This document shows positions 8,130 through 17,373 of a stretch of DNA of 60,710 bases, piece by piece. Each line of letters begins with the position of its first letter. Position 1 is the stretch's first letter. Origin of the DNA: Prevotella corporis DSM 18810 = JCM 8529 (lineage in GTDB: Bacteria > Bacteroidota > Bacteroidia > Bacteroidales > Bacteroidaceae); NCBI RefSeq assembly GCF_000430525.1, contig NZ_AUME01000014.1, positions 1 to 60,710 of the forward strand, read 5' to 3'. The notes beneath the pieces were generated by a model that did no database searches, was not told the origin of the DNA, and worked only from the letters and a program-made list of their open reading frames with translations. The position numbers were made by a program, and so were the translations under genes.

Positions 8130-10709
8130 TTGCGACGGATACTTCTTTTATTCTACCTCCTTACCACCTCTTTCACCCTTTTTGCACAGCAGGATGAAGC
8201 GCTGGTAAAGCTGACGATTGAGGTCAGGGACTCTGCCAGCCTCCAACCGTTAGCAGATGTAATGTGCCGCATAGTAACTCCAAAGGGCAAGATGCTAAGC
8301 TATAAAATTGCTGACGGAAGGGGCAACCTCAGCCTCACAGCACACCAAGAGGATGTACTAATGTTCACACTCATTGGTTACAGTAAACGGAAAATAAACG
8401 TAGCTGACATCCATCAGACTACAAATCAGCCAGCTATTATCCTACTCTCTTGCAAGCAGGTGGAACTAAAAGAAGTCGTCGTAAAACTCTCTCCTATAAG
8501 AAAACAAGGTGACACACTGGTCTACAACGTTGGTTCTTTTCTGCAGAAGGGTGACCGTCATTTAGAAGATGTACTCAAAAAACTACCGGGAATCAAGGTT
8601 TCTGAAAACGGTTCAGTGTCTTATCAAGGTCGTGCAATCAACCGGTTTTATATTGAAGGACAGGACATGATGGGCAACAACTATACTCAAGCAACCCGCA
8701 ATATGCCTATTAATGCGGTGCGTAATGTCGAAGTTTTGGAGAATCATCAACCAATAAAGATGATGCAAGGACGCAAACCATCAGAATCAGCAGCATTAAA
8801 TATCCGCCTTGACAAGAACCACAAGGCTCGTCCTTTTGGGGAGATTACTGGTAGCTTAGGCGTCAAACCCACTATCTGGGACAATCAGTTGTTTCTCACA
8901 CAGGTGATGAAACATTCGCAAACACTTGTTTCTGCCAAGATGAGTAACACGGGAAAAGACCTTTCTAAAGAAACTAAAGAGCACATTGATGTCTATAATC
9001 TCGATGCATACGAGCCACTTCCACAGGGTGTTCTGCAAGAAGATATAAGCCAAGAGGCTCTCCCACAAGAGCGATACTTACAGAACAAGTCTTATAGCGC
9101 AGGTTTTAATAATATCATTACACTATCGAAAGACATAACACTACGCAGTAACATTCTTCTTTATGAGGATCATGCTGGATATAATCAGTCGACTACAAAC
9201 TATTATGGAGGACTTACTCCTATTACGTTGGAGACGTCAGAATGGATGAAGCAACGCATATTTCGCATCGTACCAACACTGAAATACGAAGAAAATAGCA
9301 CGCATAGATTCTTTTCTGACGAACTTAAATACTCCTTTGGACGACAGACAACCGAAAATCAAGTAGTCACGAATGGTATTGGAATTACTGAACAGATACG
9401 TATAAAACCGTCTTATATCAAGAACTATCTGTATTCTTCCTTCAAATTAGGGAAAAGTATGCTGCAAATCCACTCGCTCCTTAGATACACTGACCGTAGG
9501 GAAGAACTATCAACAGCCTCTGATTCCATACCACTCTATAATGTTACAGAATGCTTTGCAACACGGTCAACTATGACCAGAAACAGTATCACAACTTCAA
9601 TCCCTACACTCGGAAATGATTTGGACATATCCTTACGAGCTTATTACAGGAAAAACTCGTACAATTATCAAGGTGATATCTATCATCGTACATTCAAACT
9701 ACAAGGTGAACCAGGCTACACATGGAAATATACAAAGCAAAGCTATGTTAGCTTTGGACTTCCTATTGAATGGACAAGAATCAGCCTTTCAGAGAAGAAC
9801 AACAAACTGTCTGCACGCAACTTCATAGCATTTAAACCCTACTTGACATTACAACAAGTACTGACGAGCAAACTGACAGTAAACCTATCTTCCTCAATCT
9901 CTACAGATGACAACTCTCTTGATTTCTATGCTTTGAAGCCTTTAAGAGAGGGATACAGAAACATACAGGTTACAGGAAATGACGTTTATAAGTCCACTCA
10001 CCTATACACTTCGCTCCATTTCCGCTATCGTAATCTCGCAACGATGCTCTTTGCAAACCTTTCACTTACCTACTCTGATACAAGAAGCGAGGCTTATTGC
10101 AACTATGAGTACAACGATTCAATGACGATTATGAAGTGGGTAAGAGGCAGTAACCACCGGCATAACATTGCTATAAATGCTATGTTGGATAAGACTTTCA
10201 TCCCCATAGGCGTTTCCTTAAAGTTTGATGCGACATATAACAGAGATTCTTATCTTGTTTCACAATCAGGTGTTATGGTCAATAACCATTCTCATCACGC
10301 TTCAGGAACGCTCACCACAAGTTTCCAAAAGATATCTTGGCTGCGCCTATCAGCCGCTTTTACAGCTAAATATTACTGGGAACAGAGTAGTATCATGAAG
10401 TTGGATGTTCTTTCGTCCTATACAACCAATGCAGCTCTTTACCTCTTCCCTACAAAGAAGTTGGAACTAAAAATGAAGTTTTATAATCTGACAAACGAAG
10501 TTATGGATGGACATTACCATACATGTAGCCTATTAGATGGAGACTTCAACTACAAAATTAATAATGTGTGGGAGCTGGGAGTATCTGGGACAAACCTATT
10601 AAACAGCAAATCTTACAGTATTACGCAGAATACAGGTATCAATACTTTCAACACATTCCTACCTTTACGTGGACGTGAATTACTACTCCGCATACAGCTG
10701 AGATTGTAA
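8130..10709 (+). CDS. Outer-membrane beta-barrel protein partnered with the GLPGLI protein
   Basis: The protein has 859 residues. The signal peptide (residues 1-20, LLTTSFTLFAQ) is followed by a carboxypeptidase-regulatory-like domain (LTIEVRDSASLQPLADVMC). A connector (VELKEVVVKLSPI) leads to a plug-like region (GDTLVYNVGSFLQKGDRHL, KKLPGIKVSENG) and then a large beta-barrel. It belongs to the same broad outer-membrane family as the protein at 479. The start appears to be TTG 8130, since no ATG in frame lies upstream and the previous stop is only 4 nt away. Such tight spacing suggests translational coupling with the GLPGLI gene. The ligand is unknown. Confidence 0.85.
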   Translation: MRRILLLFYLLTTSFTLFAQQDEALVKLTIEVRDSASLQPLADVMCRIVTPKGKMLSYKIADGRGNLSLTAHQEDVLMFTLIGYSKRKINVADIHQTTNQPAIILLSCKQVELKEVVVKLSPIRKQGDTLVYNVGSFLQKGDRHLEDVLKKLPGIKVSENGSVSYQGRAINRFYIEGQDMMGNNYTQATRNMPINAVRNVEVLENHQPIKMMQGRKPSESAALNIRLDKNHKARPFGEITGSLGVKPTIWDNQLFLTQVMKHSQTLVSAKMSNTGKDLSKETKEHIDVYNLDAYEPLPQGVLQEDISQEALPQERYLQNKSYSAGFNNIITLSKDITLRSNILLYEDHAGYNQSTTNYYGGLTPITLETSEWMKQRIFRIVPTLKYEENSTHRFFSDELKYSFGRQTTENQVVTNGIGITEQIRIKPSYIKNYLYSSFKLGKSMLQIHSLLRYTDRREELSTASDSIPLYNVTECFATRSTMTRNSITTSIPTLGNDLDISLRAYYRKNSYNYQGDIYHRTFKLQGEPGYTWKYTKQSYVSFGLPIEWTRISLSEKNNKLSARNFIAFKPYLTLQQVLTSKLTVNLSSSISTDDNSLDFYALKPLREGYRNIQVTGNDVYKSTHLYTSLHFRYRNLATMLFANLSLTYSDTRSEAYCNYEYNDSMTIMKWVRGSNHRHNIAINAMLDKTFIPIGVSLKFDATYNRDSYLVSQSGVMVNNHSHHASGTLTTSFQKISWLRLSAAFTAKYYWEQSSIMKLDVLSSYTTNAALYLFPTKKLELKMKFYNLTNEVMDGHYHTCSLLDGDFNYKINNVWELGVSGTNLLNSKSYSITQNTGINTFNTFLPLRGRELLLRIQLRL

Positions 10710-10798
10710 TAACATCAGCATTTTCTACAAACAGTTTACTCGCACACTACCGATACTTGTAAATAATTTTCCGACAACTCAAAACCAATACATGCTCT

Positions 10799-10890
10799 TT
10801 TAGCTTCTAAAAGATGCCTAATTAACTTGCAATAGGTGCCCTTTTGAGGCCTAACTAACGCCCTTTTGAAGCCCAATTAAGCACCTTTTA
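10799..10890. repeat. 22-bp tandem repeat, CCCTTTTGA type
   Basis: Two adjacent 22-bp units at 10838-10859 and 10860-10881 share GCCCTTTTGA-GCC-AA-TAA. Degenerate relatives flank them (AAAAGATGCCTAATTAAC before, GCACCTTTTA after). It lies just past the beta-barrel gene. The period equals that of the other intergenic repeats in this window. Confidence 0.6.
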
Positions 10891-11565
10891 TCTTACTGTT
10901 TGGTAACTAATTGATTCTCTGTTGATTGCAAACTTGCTTTTAAAACGTATTTTTATCATTATTTGTAGAGGAATTATCTGAAAGTATGTAATGATTTTTC
11001 AAATCATTATCTATTAAATTAGCTATTGCTTATCGCTACAAATAACAAGTCCACTCGGCAACTTCAAAACTCGTAAACTACCAATTAGAGACTCCTAATT
11101 AAACTGACGCCTGCCCTACCCAGCGCACCGCACGAAAAGGACCACCTTCGCGTTGCAACATCACCAACATTTCATCGGAATAGCTCAAATTTCTCATCCG
11201 ATAAGCCTCACTTCTCGTCCCGAACACCTTATATATATGGTATGAAAGTCTGAGGCATCGCAACAAGATTGACAGGTTTTTTCCGTGCCACAATCCCTCA
11301 TTTTGTCGAAAATTCTGCTAAAACTTATGAATAGCTAAAAAATGAGCATTTTATGAGTTTCTCACCTCAATAGAGGCAATGATTTGGCAACGGTTCTAAT
11401 TGTTGCAATGCATATGTTTGCCGTCAAACAACTCTACTCTGCAGCTAAGGGACAATAACTACACAAAATAACAATCGCTCTATTGGAATAATTTACAAAA
11501 ATAGCTTAATTTATAACGTTTATCGCAAAATATAATGTATATTTACAGCAAAATTCGGTGAATTT
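10891..11565. other. Intergenic region before the restriction locus
   Basis: No supported gene. A 64-codon minus-strand frame (11099-11293) contains the string EMLVMLQREGGPFRAVRWVG. It has no start context and reads like a conserved non-coding repeat. The last 100 bp are very AT-rich and must hold the promoter of the XRE gene; TATATTTA near 11540 is only a partial -7 match. Confidence 0.4.
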
Positions 11566-11772
11566 ATGAAACTAAACAAGATTAAAGAAGTCTTAGATAG
11601 CAAAGGTGTTTCACAAACTTGGCTGGCAAAACAGTTAGGTAAGAGCTTTAGTACTGTTAATTGCTATGCTCGGAATAAATACCAACCCGATTTAGAGACG
11701 CTTCTTGAAATCTCAAAGATTTTAGAAGTTAACCTCAAGGATTTAATTACGGACGAAAACGAAAGAGTGTGA
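11566..11772 (+). CDS. XRE-family helix-turn-helix regulator of the restriction locus
   Basis: The 68-aa protein consists of little more than a Cro/C1-type HTH: VSQTWLAKQLGKSFSTVNCY, then YQPDLETLLEISKILEV. Small stand-alone XRE proteins directly upstream of restriction genes usually act as controller proteins that time nuclease expression. hsdR begins 66 bp after the stop, which fits that role, though direct evidence is lacking. Confidence 0.85.
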   Translation: MKLNKIKEVLDSKGVSQTWLAKQLGKSFSTVNCYARNKYQPDLETLLEISKILEVNLKDLITDENERV

Positions 11773-11838
11773 TAAACTCGTAGTTCTCTGTCTTAGCAAG
11801 TATGTTGTAGAACTTCCGATAATAAAATTTACAAGAAG

Positions 11839-14199
11839 ATGGGCTTAAGCAAAGATTTAACAGAAGAGGATGTCAAGTTCCGCTATATCAATGAAGCCAT
11901 CACAAGCAAGGGATGGTCGAAGGATAGTATATTCATGGAACAGAAGGTTAAATTTACAGATGGTAAAATTAGCCTTCATGGTAATCTTGTGCATAGAGAG
12001 AGACCGAAGTTTGCCGACTATGTGCTTTATGCGAACAAGGCAACGCCCATTGCCATTGTAGAAGCGAAGGATGCCAATCACTCTGTTTCTCATGGATTGC
12101 AACAAGCCAATATCTATGCCCAGATGCTTGATGTGAAGTTTGCATACAGCTCAAATGGTGAAGGCTTTGCCGAACATGACTTCTTGACAGGCAAGGAACG
12201 CACTTTTGCTATGGACGAGTTTCCAACAAAAGAAGAACTTATCGAAAGATATAAAAATGAAGCTAACGATGGAAACGGACTTAAAGAGCAAGAGTTGTCT
12301 GTCATTGAGCAGCCTTTCTGTACAGGTCAGAACATCTTTCCGCCACGATATTATCAGCGCAATGCAGTAAACCGCACAGTTGGCGCCATTGCCAAAGGGC
12401 AAAACCGTGTGCTCCTTGTCATGGCAACCGGCACTGGCAAGACATATACTGCATTTCAGATTGTATGGCGTTTACTTAAAAGTGGTTTGAAGAAGAAAGT
12501 GTTGTATCTTGCCGACCGCAACATATTGGTAGACCAATCCATACAGCAGGACTTTAACCCACTGAAAAAGGTAACCCACAAGATAGACTACTCAAAAGAC
12601 AAGAACCACTTGGAGGAATTAAGTTCGTATCAAGTGTTTTTTGCACTCTATCAACAGTTAATTGGGCAGAACGATGCCAAGAATTACCAAGAGTTGTTTC
12701 CAAACCCCGATTACTTTGACCTCGTTATCGTTGACGAGTGTCATAGAGGAAGCGCGAAGGATGACAGCAACTGGCGAAACATTTTGGATTACTTCTCTTC
12801 GGCTACTCATATTGGCATGACTGCCACCCCGAAAGAAACGAAATATCAGTCAAGTATTGGCTACTTTGGCGAGCCTGTCTATACTTACAGTCTTAAAAAT
12901 GGAATAGAGGATGGCTTCCTTGCTCCGTTCAAGGTAATCAACATAACAACCAACATTGGCGATGAGTGGAGACCCACAAAAGGACAAAAGGACATATACG
13001 GCAACGAGATAGAAGACCGCATTTATAACAATAGTGACTATGATTACAACATTGTCATAGAAGACCGCACAAGGGAAGTGGCGCAGGAGATAACTAACTA
13101 TCTGAAAAGTACAGACCGCATGGCAAAGACCATCGTGTTCTGTGCGGACGAGACACATGCGGAACGTATGCGCATGGCTTTGACGAATGCCAACGCTGAC
13201 ATGTGCAAGAAGAATCCCGATTATGTGGTGCGTATAACTGGTAGTGACGAATACGGAAAAAGCAAGTTGGACTACTTTATCTCCGTTGCGGAGAAATATC
13301 CTGTCATAGCGACAACCAGTAAGTTGCTTTCAACAGGAGTTGACTGCAAGATGACAAAGCTCATTGTCCTGGACCAACAAATCGGCTCTATGACAGAGTT
13401 CAAGCAGATTATCGGTCGTGGCACCCGTCTTCGTGAGAAAGAAGGAAAGACTTACTTCACTGTAATGGACTTCCGCAACGTGACCCGATTGTTCGCAGAC
13501 CCAGATTGGGACGGACCGATAGAGATAGACCCCAACTATCCGCCCAAAGAAAAAGAACCTACGCCGTATCTACCTCCAAAGGAGGATGAGCCTACAGGCG
13601 TGAAAGAACCAGACCCAGCACCACAACCGAAGCCAATAGTTGCCAAGGATGGTTGCCAAGTGATGATTATCAACAAGGTTGTTTCTGTCTATGATACAGA
13701 CGGCAAGCTGCTTCGTACGGAGAGCATTACAGACTATACCAAGAAAAGTATCATTGACACATACGCTACCATTGACACGTTCACGACGAAGTGGCAAGAA
13801 ACCAAGAAAAAGTCTGACATTGCTGAAATGCTCAAAGAAAGTGGTATTGACCTTGCGGCGTTGAAGCATGCGGAAAATATGGATGATGTGGATGATTTCG
13901 ATTTCATCTGCCATATAGCCTACGGCAAGAAAACACTTACACGGCACGAGCGTGCCGAGCAGGTGAAGAAGCGAGACATCTTCAGCAAGTATGGCGAACA
14001 GGCACGAGGTGTGCTTGAAGCCTTATTGGATAAGTATATCAAAGAAGGTATTTCGGAATTGGAAAGTCTTACCGTGCTTGAGAATGACCCTTTCCGCAAA
14101 TTGGGCTCCAAGGCAAACATCGTGAAATTCTTCGGTGGCAAGCAAGGCTATCTTGATGCCGTGAAGGAACTGGAACAACACATATATAATATAGCATAA
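11839..14199 (+). CDS. hsdR: Type I restriction endonuclease subunit R
   Basis: HsdR is the motor and nuclease subunit of a type I restriction enzyme. It translocates DNA with ATP and cuts at a distance when HsdS finds an unmodified site. The 786-aa protein starts with the PD-(D/E)xK nuclease domain (D60 in FADYVLY; E75 and K77 in IVEAKDAN). The SF2 helicase core follows: Walker A MATGTGKT (about 195-202), DEAD-box variant DECHRGS (299-305), TAT motif GMTATPKE and motif VI QIIGRGTRLR. A proline-rich linker (PPKEKEPTPYLPPKEDEP) leads to the C-terminal helical domain that docks on the methylase. All key residues are present, so it should be active. It is first in the operon hsdR-hsdM-TA-hsdS. 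Confidence 0.95.
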   Translation: MGLSKDLTEEDVKFRYINEAITSKGWSKDSIFMEQKVKFTDGKISLHGNLVHRERPKFADYVLYANKATPIAIVEAKDANHSVSHGLQQANIYAQMLDVKFAYSSNGEGFAEHDFLTGKERTFAMDEFPTKEELIERYKNEANDGNGLKEQELSVIEQPFCTGQNIFPPRYYQRNAVNRTVGAIAKGQNRVLLVMATGTGKTYTAFQIVWRLLKSGLKKKVLYLADRNILVDQSIQQDFNPLKKVTHKIDYSKDKNHLEELSSYQVFFALYQQLIGQNDAKNYQELFPNPDYFDLVIVDECHRGSAKDDSNWRNILDYFSSATHIGMTATPKETKYQSSIGYFGEPVYTYSLKNGIEDGFLAPFKVINITTNIGDEWRPTKGQKDIYGNEIEDRIYNNSDYDYNIVIEDRTREVAQEITNYLKSTDRMAKTIVFCADETHAERMRMALTNANADMCKKNPDYVVRITGSDEYGKSKLDYFISVAEKYPVIATTSKLLSTGVDCKMTKLIVLDQQIGSMTEFKQIIGRGTRLREKEGKTYFTVMDFRNVTRLFADPDWDGPIEIDPNYPPKEKEPTPYLPPKEDEPTGVKEPDPAPQPKPIVAKDGCQVMIINKVVSVYDTDGKLLRTESITDYTKKSIIDTYATIDTFTTKWQETKKKSDIAEMLKESGIDLAALKHAENMDDVDDFDFICHIAYGKKTLTRHERAEQVKKRDIFSKYGEQARGVLEALLDKYIKEGISELESLTVLENDPFRKLGSKANIVKFFGGKQGYLDAVKELEQHIYNIA

Positions 14200-14288
14200 A
14201 TAGAATCTTTTCGATAAGTCAAACGAACAGAGCCAAGCTCGCTTGGGCGATGTCGTGGCAAGAAAAGACGCACAAAGAGAAACAACAG

Positions 14289-15800
14289 ATGAGTTTATCA
14301 AATTTCGTAAAACGAGTTCGCAATATCATGCGCAATGACGCTGGTATCAACGGTGATGCGCAGCGTATAGAGCAAATGGCATGGATGCTGTTTTTGAAAG
14401 TCTATGACGAGAAAGAGAACGACTGGGAATTGGACGATGACGATTACAAGTCTATCATTCCCGAGGAATGCCGTTGGCGCAACTGGGCGCATGACGATGG
14501 TAGCGGCAATACCTTGACAGGTGATGATTTACTATCGTTTGTCAACAACACCTTGTTTGTCGAACTAAAAAGAATAGAGATAACGCCGGACACCCCAATT
14601 CGTCAAGCGATTGTCAAGACTACTTTTGAGGATGCCAACCAGTATATGAAGGATGGCGTTCAGCTCCGCCAAGTGCTCAATGTGATTGACGGATTAAACC
14701 TTGGCGACTATGAAGAGAGCCACGCTTTCGGTGAGATATACGAAACCATCTTGAAAGAAATGCAGTCGGCTGGTTCGTCTGGTGAGTTCTACACTCCCAG
14801 AGCCTTAACCGAGTTTATGGCAGAAATCATCAATCCGCAGATTGGCGAAAAGATGGCAGACTTCGCCTGTGGTACAGGTGGATTTATTACGAGTTGGCTG
14901 GGCGAACTGGATAAAAAGGTAAAGACAGCGGAAGACCGTAAGGAGTACAATCAATCTGTATTTGGTATCGAGAAAAAACAATTCCCATATATGCTGTGCG
15001 TGACAAACCTGTTGCTGCATGGTATCGACACACCATTGGTGTTTCACGACAACTCGCTTACAAAAGATGTACTCAACTATACAGACGAAGACAAGTTTGA
15101 TGTTGTGTTGATGAACCCACCATACGGTGGAAACGAGAAGTCTGATGTCAAGTCACACTTCCCCTCCGACATGCGCAGCAGCGAGACTGCCGACTTGTTT
15201 ATGGTACTCATCATGTACCGACTGAAGAAGAATGGGCGTGCGGCGGTCATTGTGCCAGACGGTTTCCTCTTTGGTGCTGACAACACAAAGATTGCCATCA
15301 AGACAAAGTTGCTTCGAGATTTCAACCTGCACACCATCATCCGTTTGCCAGGCAGCATCTTCGCTCCTTATACTTCTATTGCCACAAACATACTGTTCTT
15401 CGACAACACCTGCGCAGACGGTGCGCCCGAAGGTTTCTCCACAAAAGGCACTTGGTTCTATCGTCTCGACATGCCAGAAGGTTATAAGCATTTCTCCAAG
15501 ACAAAATCCATGAAGTCGGAGCATTGCGATCCTATTCGTGAATGGTGGAACGACCGCAAGGAGATGATTATTGCCGACGGTGACGAGAAGGCACGCTGCT
15601 ATCCTGTACAGGAGTTGATAGATTCTGATTGTAACTTCGACTTATGTAAGTTCCCGAAAGAGGATGAAGAAATCTTGCCTCCAGCCGAATTGCTTGCCAA
15701 TTATTTCAAGAAGCGCAAGGCTCTCGACCATGAAATAGACAAGACCTTGGCAGAGATACAGCGTATCTTGGGGATTGATGTGAATGTGGAGGAACTATAA
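14289..15800 (+). CDS. hsdM: Type I restriction-modification DNA methyltransferase subunit M
   Basis: HsdM methylates adenine N6 in the site recognised by HsdS, using SAM. The protein has 503 aa from ATG 14289 (516 aa from ATG 14250). MSLSNFVKRV at 14289 is the usual family start, so it is preferred. The N-terminal helical domain is followed by the SAM-binding motif FACGTGGF (about 192-199) and the catalytic NPPY motif in VVLMNPPYGG (about 276-279). EFYTPRALTEFM is the conserved pre-motif I region. The C-terminus (ALDHEIDKTLAEIQRILGI) is helical, as in subunits that bind HsdS. The gene ends 41 bp before the antitoxin-like gene. Confidence 0.95.
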   Translation: MSLSNFVKRVRNIMRNDAGINGDAQRIEQMAWMLFLKVYDEKENDWELDDDDYKSIIPEECRWRNWAHDDGSGNTLTGDDLLSFVNNTLFVELKRIEITPDTPIRQAIVKTTFEDANQYMKDGVQLRQVLNVIDGLNLGDYEESHAFGEIYETILKEMQSAGSSGEFYTPRALTEFMAEIINPQIGEKMADFACGTGGFITSWLGELDKKVKTAEDRKEYNQSVFGIEKKQFPYMLCVTNLLLHGIDTPLVFHDNSLTKDVLNYTDEDKFDVVLMNPPYGGNEKSDVKSHFPSDMRSSETADLFMVLIMYRLKKNGRAAVIVPDGFLFGADNTKIAIKTKLLRDFNLHTIIRLPGSIFAPYTSIATNILFFDNTCADGAPEGFSTKGTWFYRLDMPEGYKHFSKTKSMKSEHCDPIREWWNDRKEMIIADGDEKARCYPVQELIDSDCNFDLCKFPKEDEEILPPAELLANYFKKRKALDHEIDKTLAEIQRILGIDVNVEEL

Positions 15801-15802
15801 AA

Positions 15803-15820
15803 TGTGAGACACGTCTCACA
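15803..15820. promoter_or_regulatory. Perfect palindrome upstream of the antitoxin/Doc pair (candidate operator)
   Basis: TGTGAGAC and GTCTCACA are exact 8-bp arms around AC. The palindrome sits 2 bp after the hsdM stop and 21 bp before the antitoxin start, where an autoregulatory operator would be expected. No clear TAnnTTTG box is adjacent. It is not followed by a T-run, so a terminator is less likely. Confidence 0.5.
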
Positions 15821-15841
15821 AATTCAAAATAAATTATAGAG

Positions 15842-16858
15842 ATGAAAGATTTGACAATATCAAGTATAGAACGCCAAAATGTATTGAACAACAGTTTTGC
15901 GATTGAACACATACAAAATACATTGGACATTACAGGAATGATGTTCGATGGCGAATATCGTTTCACAAAGAAAATGGTAGCAGATTTCTATGAAGTTGAA
16001 GAACGAACAATAGAACGATATATCGAAAATTATAGTTCAGAATTATCTGCCAATGGATACTTTTTATGTAAGGGGAAACGGCTGAAAAACTTAAAGTTAC
16101 AGTTTGCTCCCGTCATAAATGTCGGGAGCAAGACTACGCAACTGGGTCTGTTCAATTTTCGCTCGTTCCTTAATATCGGAATGCTGTTGGCTGAGAGTGA
16201 AAAGGCAAAGGCTTTGCGCAGTGCCATCTTGGACATAGTAATAGCAACAATCAATGCAAAGACAGGCGGTGGAACAAAGTATATCAATCGACGGGATGTG
16301 AACTACATACCAGCCGCCATTACAGAAGAAAACTACCGTAAGAATCTTACTTCGGCTATGAACCAGTGTGTAGCAGGACACAATACCTACAAGTATTCCC
16401 AAGTAACCGACTATATATACAAAGCTGTGTTTAAAGAAAATGCGAAAGAGTATCGTAGAGTTCTTAGCCTTGACTCCAAAGACAATGTTCGACACACACT
16501 TTATGCAGAGGTGTTGCTTGTTATCTCATCATTTGAAAATGGTGTAGGTGCAGCAATTCAACAAAGATTCAAAGAGAATGGAGGCATGAGGCTATCTATG
16601 GCTGAAGTGGAGCGCATTGTAAACGAGCTTTCAGAGAATCCTATTCAGAAACCATATCTCAATGATGCTCGTACAAAAATGTCCTCTCGCGATTTCTGCT
16701 TCCGTGACGCTTATCATGGAAATATTGCTGAATACTTGAAAGCAGTAACGCCAGAGGAGTATGAGCGTTTTATCGGTGAAAAATCAATTGATTTTGACAA
16801 TATCCTTGCAGAGAACAAGGATGTATTGAAACGATTGAAGCAAGCAGACAATGAATAA
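15842..16858 (+). CDS. DNA-binding protein, probable antitoxin partner of the Doc-type toxin
   Basis: The 338-aa protein has an N-terminal HTH-like stretch (FTKKMVADFYEVEERTIERY) and a KilA/Bro-like segment (NAKTGGGTKYINRRDVNYI) in the middle. The C-terminal half carries PYLNDARTKMSSRDFCF and DAYHGNIAEYL. Proteins with this layout occur beside Fic/Doc toxins inside Bacteroidetes restriction loci. It overlaps the Doc gene by 8 nt, so the two are translationally coupled. The role as antitoxin or repressor is inferred from position and the HTH, and is not shown by homology visible here. Confidence 0.65.
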   Translation: MKDLTISSIERQNVLNNSFAIEHIQNTLDITGMMFDGEYRFTKKMVADFYEVEERTIERYIENYSSELSANGYFLCKGKRLKNLKLQFAPVINVGSKTTQLGLFNFRSFLNIGMLLAESEKAKALRSAILDIVIATINAKTGGGTKYINRRDVNYIPAAITEENYRKNLTSAMNQCVAGHNTYKYSQVTDYIYKAVFKENAKEYRRVLSLDSKDNVRHTLYAEVLLVISSFENGVGAAIQQRFKENGGMRLSMAEVERIVNELSENPIQKPYLNDARTKMSSRDFCFRDAYHGNIAEYLKAVTPEEYERFIGEKSIDFDNILAENKDVLKRLKQADNE

Positions 16859-17324
16859 GGAAGTGAAATATATAAGTTACGAAGAGTCATTAAGTATCTA
16901 TGCGAAAATGATAGATGCCAGTGATGGTGGCTTAGTTGGGGTGAGAGACGAGGGCGGCATTCTTGCCTCTCTCGATTTCGTGCAGAATGATATGTATTAT
17001 CCCGACTTTGCCGATAAACTCTGTTATTTGGTATTCAAGTTCTGTTCTGGTCATTATTTTAATGACGGTAACAAACGTATTGCCTTGACACTTGGAGCAT
17101 ATTTTCTATACAAAAACTCCTACTTTTGGCAAGCGACAACGTTTATGCGTCAGATGGAGTCAATCGTTTATCATGTTGCTGCATCCTACATCGACCAAAA
17201 CTTGCTTCTCCGCATAATGACTTGTTTCATGAATGGTGAGGATTACGATGAGGAATTAAAGATAGACATTGCCAATGCGATGAGCAAAGGGGAGTTAGGT
17301 GTCAGAGGTGAAGACTATGAATAA
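16851..17324 (+). CDS. doc: Death-on-curing (Doc/Fic) family toxin
   Basis: The 157-aa protein contains the motif HYFNDGNKRIAL (H68-L79). This is the Doc version of the Fic active site (HxFx[D/N]xNKR), in which the nucleotide-binding GNGR of Fic AMP-transferases is replaced by NKR. P1 Doc phosphorylates EF-Tu, and related proteins may modify other targets. The catalytic His68 and Asn/Lys/Arg are intact. The gene overlaps the upstream DNA-binding protein gene by 8 nt. Its position between hsdM and hsdS suggests it guards retention or integrity of the restriction locus. Confidence 0.85.
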   Translation: MNKEVKYISYEESLSIYAKMIDASDGGLVGVRDEGGILASLDFVQNDMYYPDFADKLCYLVFKFCSGHYFNDGNKRIALTLGAYFLYKNSYFWQATTFMRQMESIVYHVAASYIDQNLLLRIMTCFMNGEDYDEELKIDIANAMSKGELGVRGEDYE

Positions 17325-17373
17325 TTTATGAATTGGCTAACCACCGGTTACCCTATTCGCAAAGCAAAGAACA

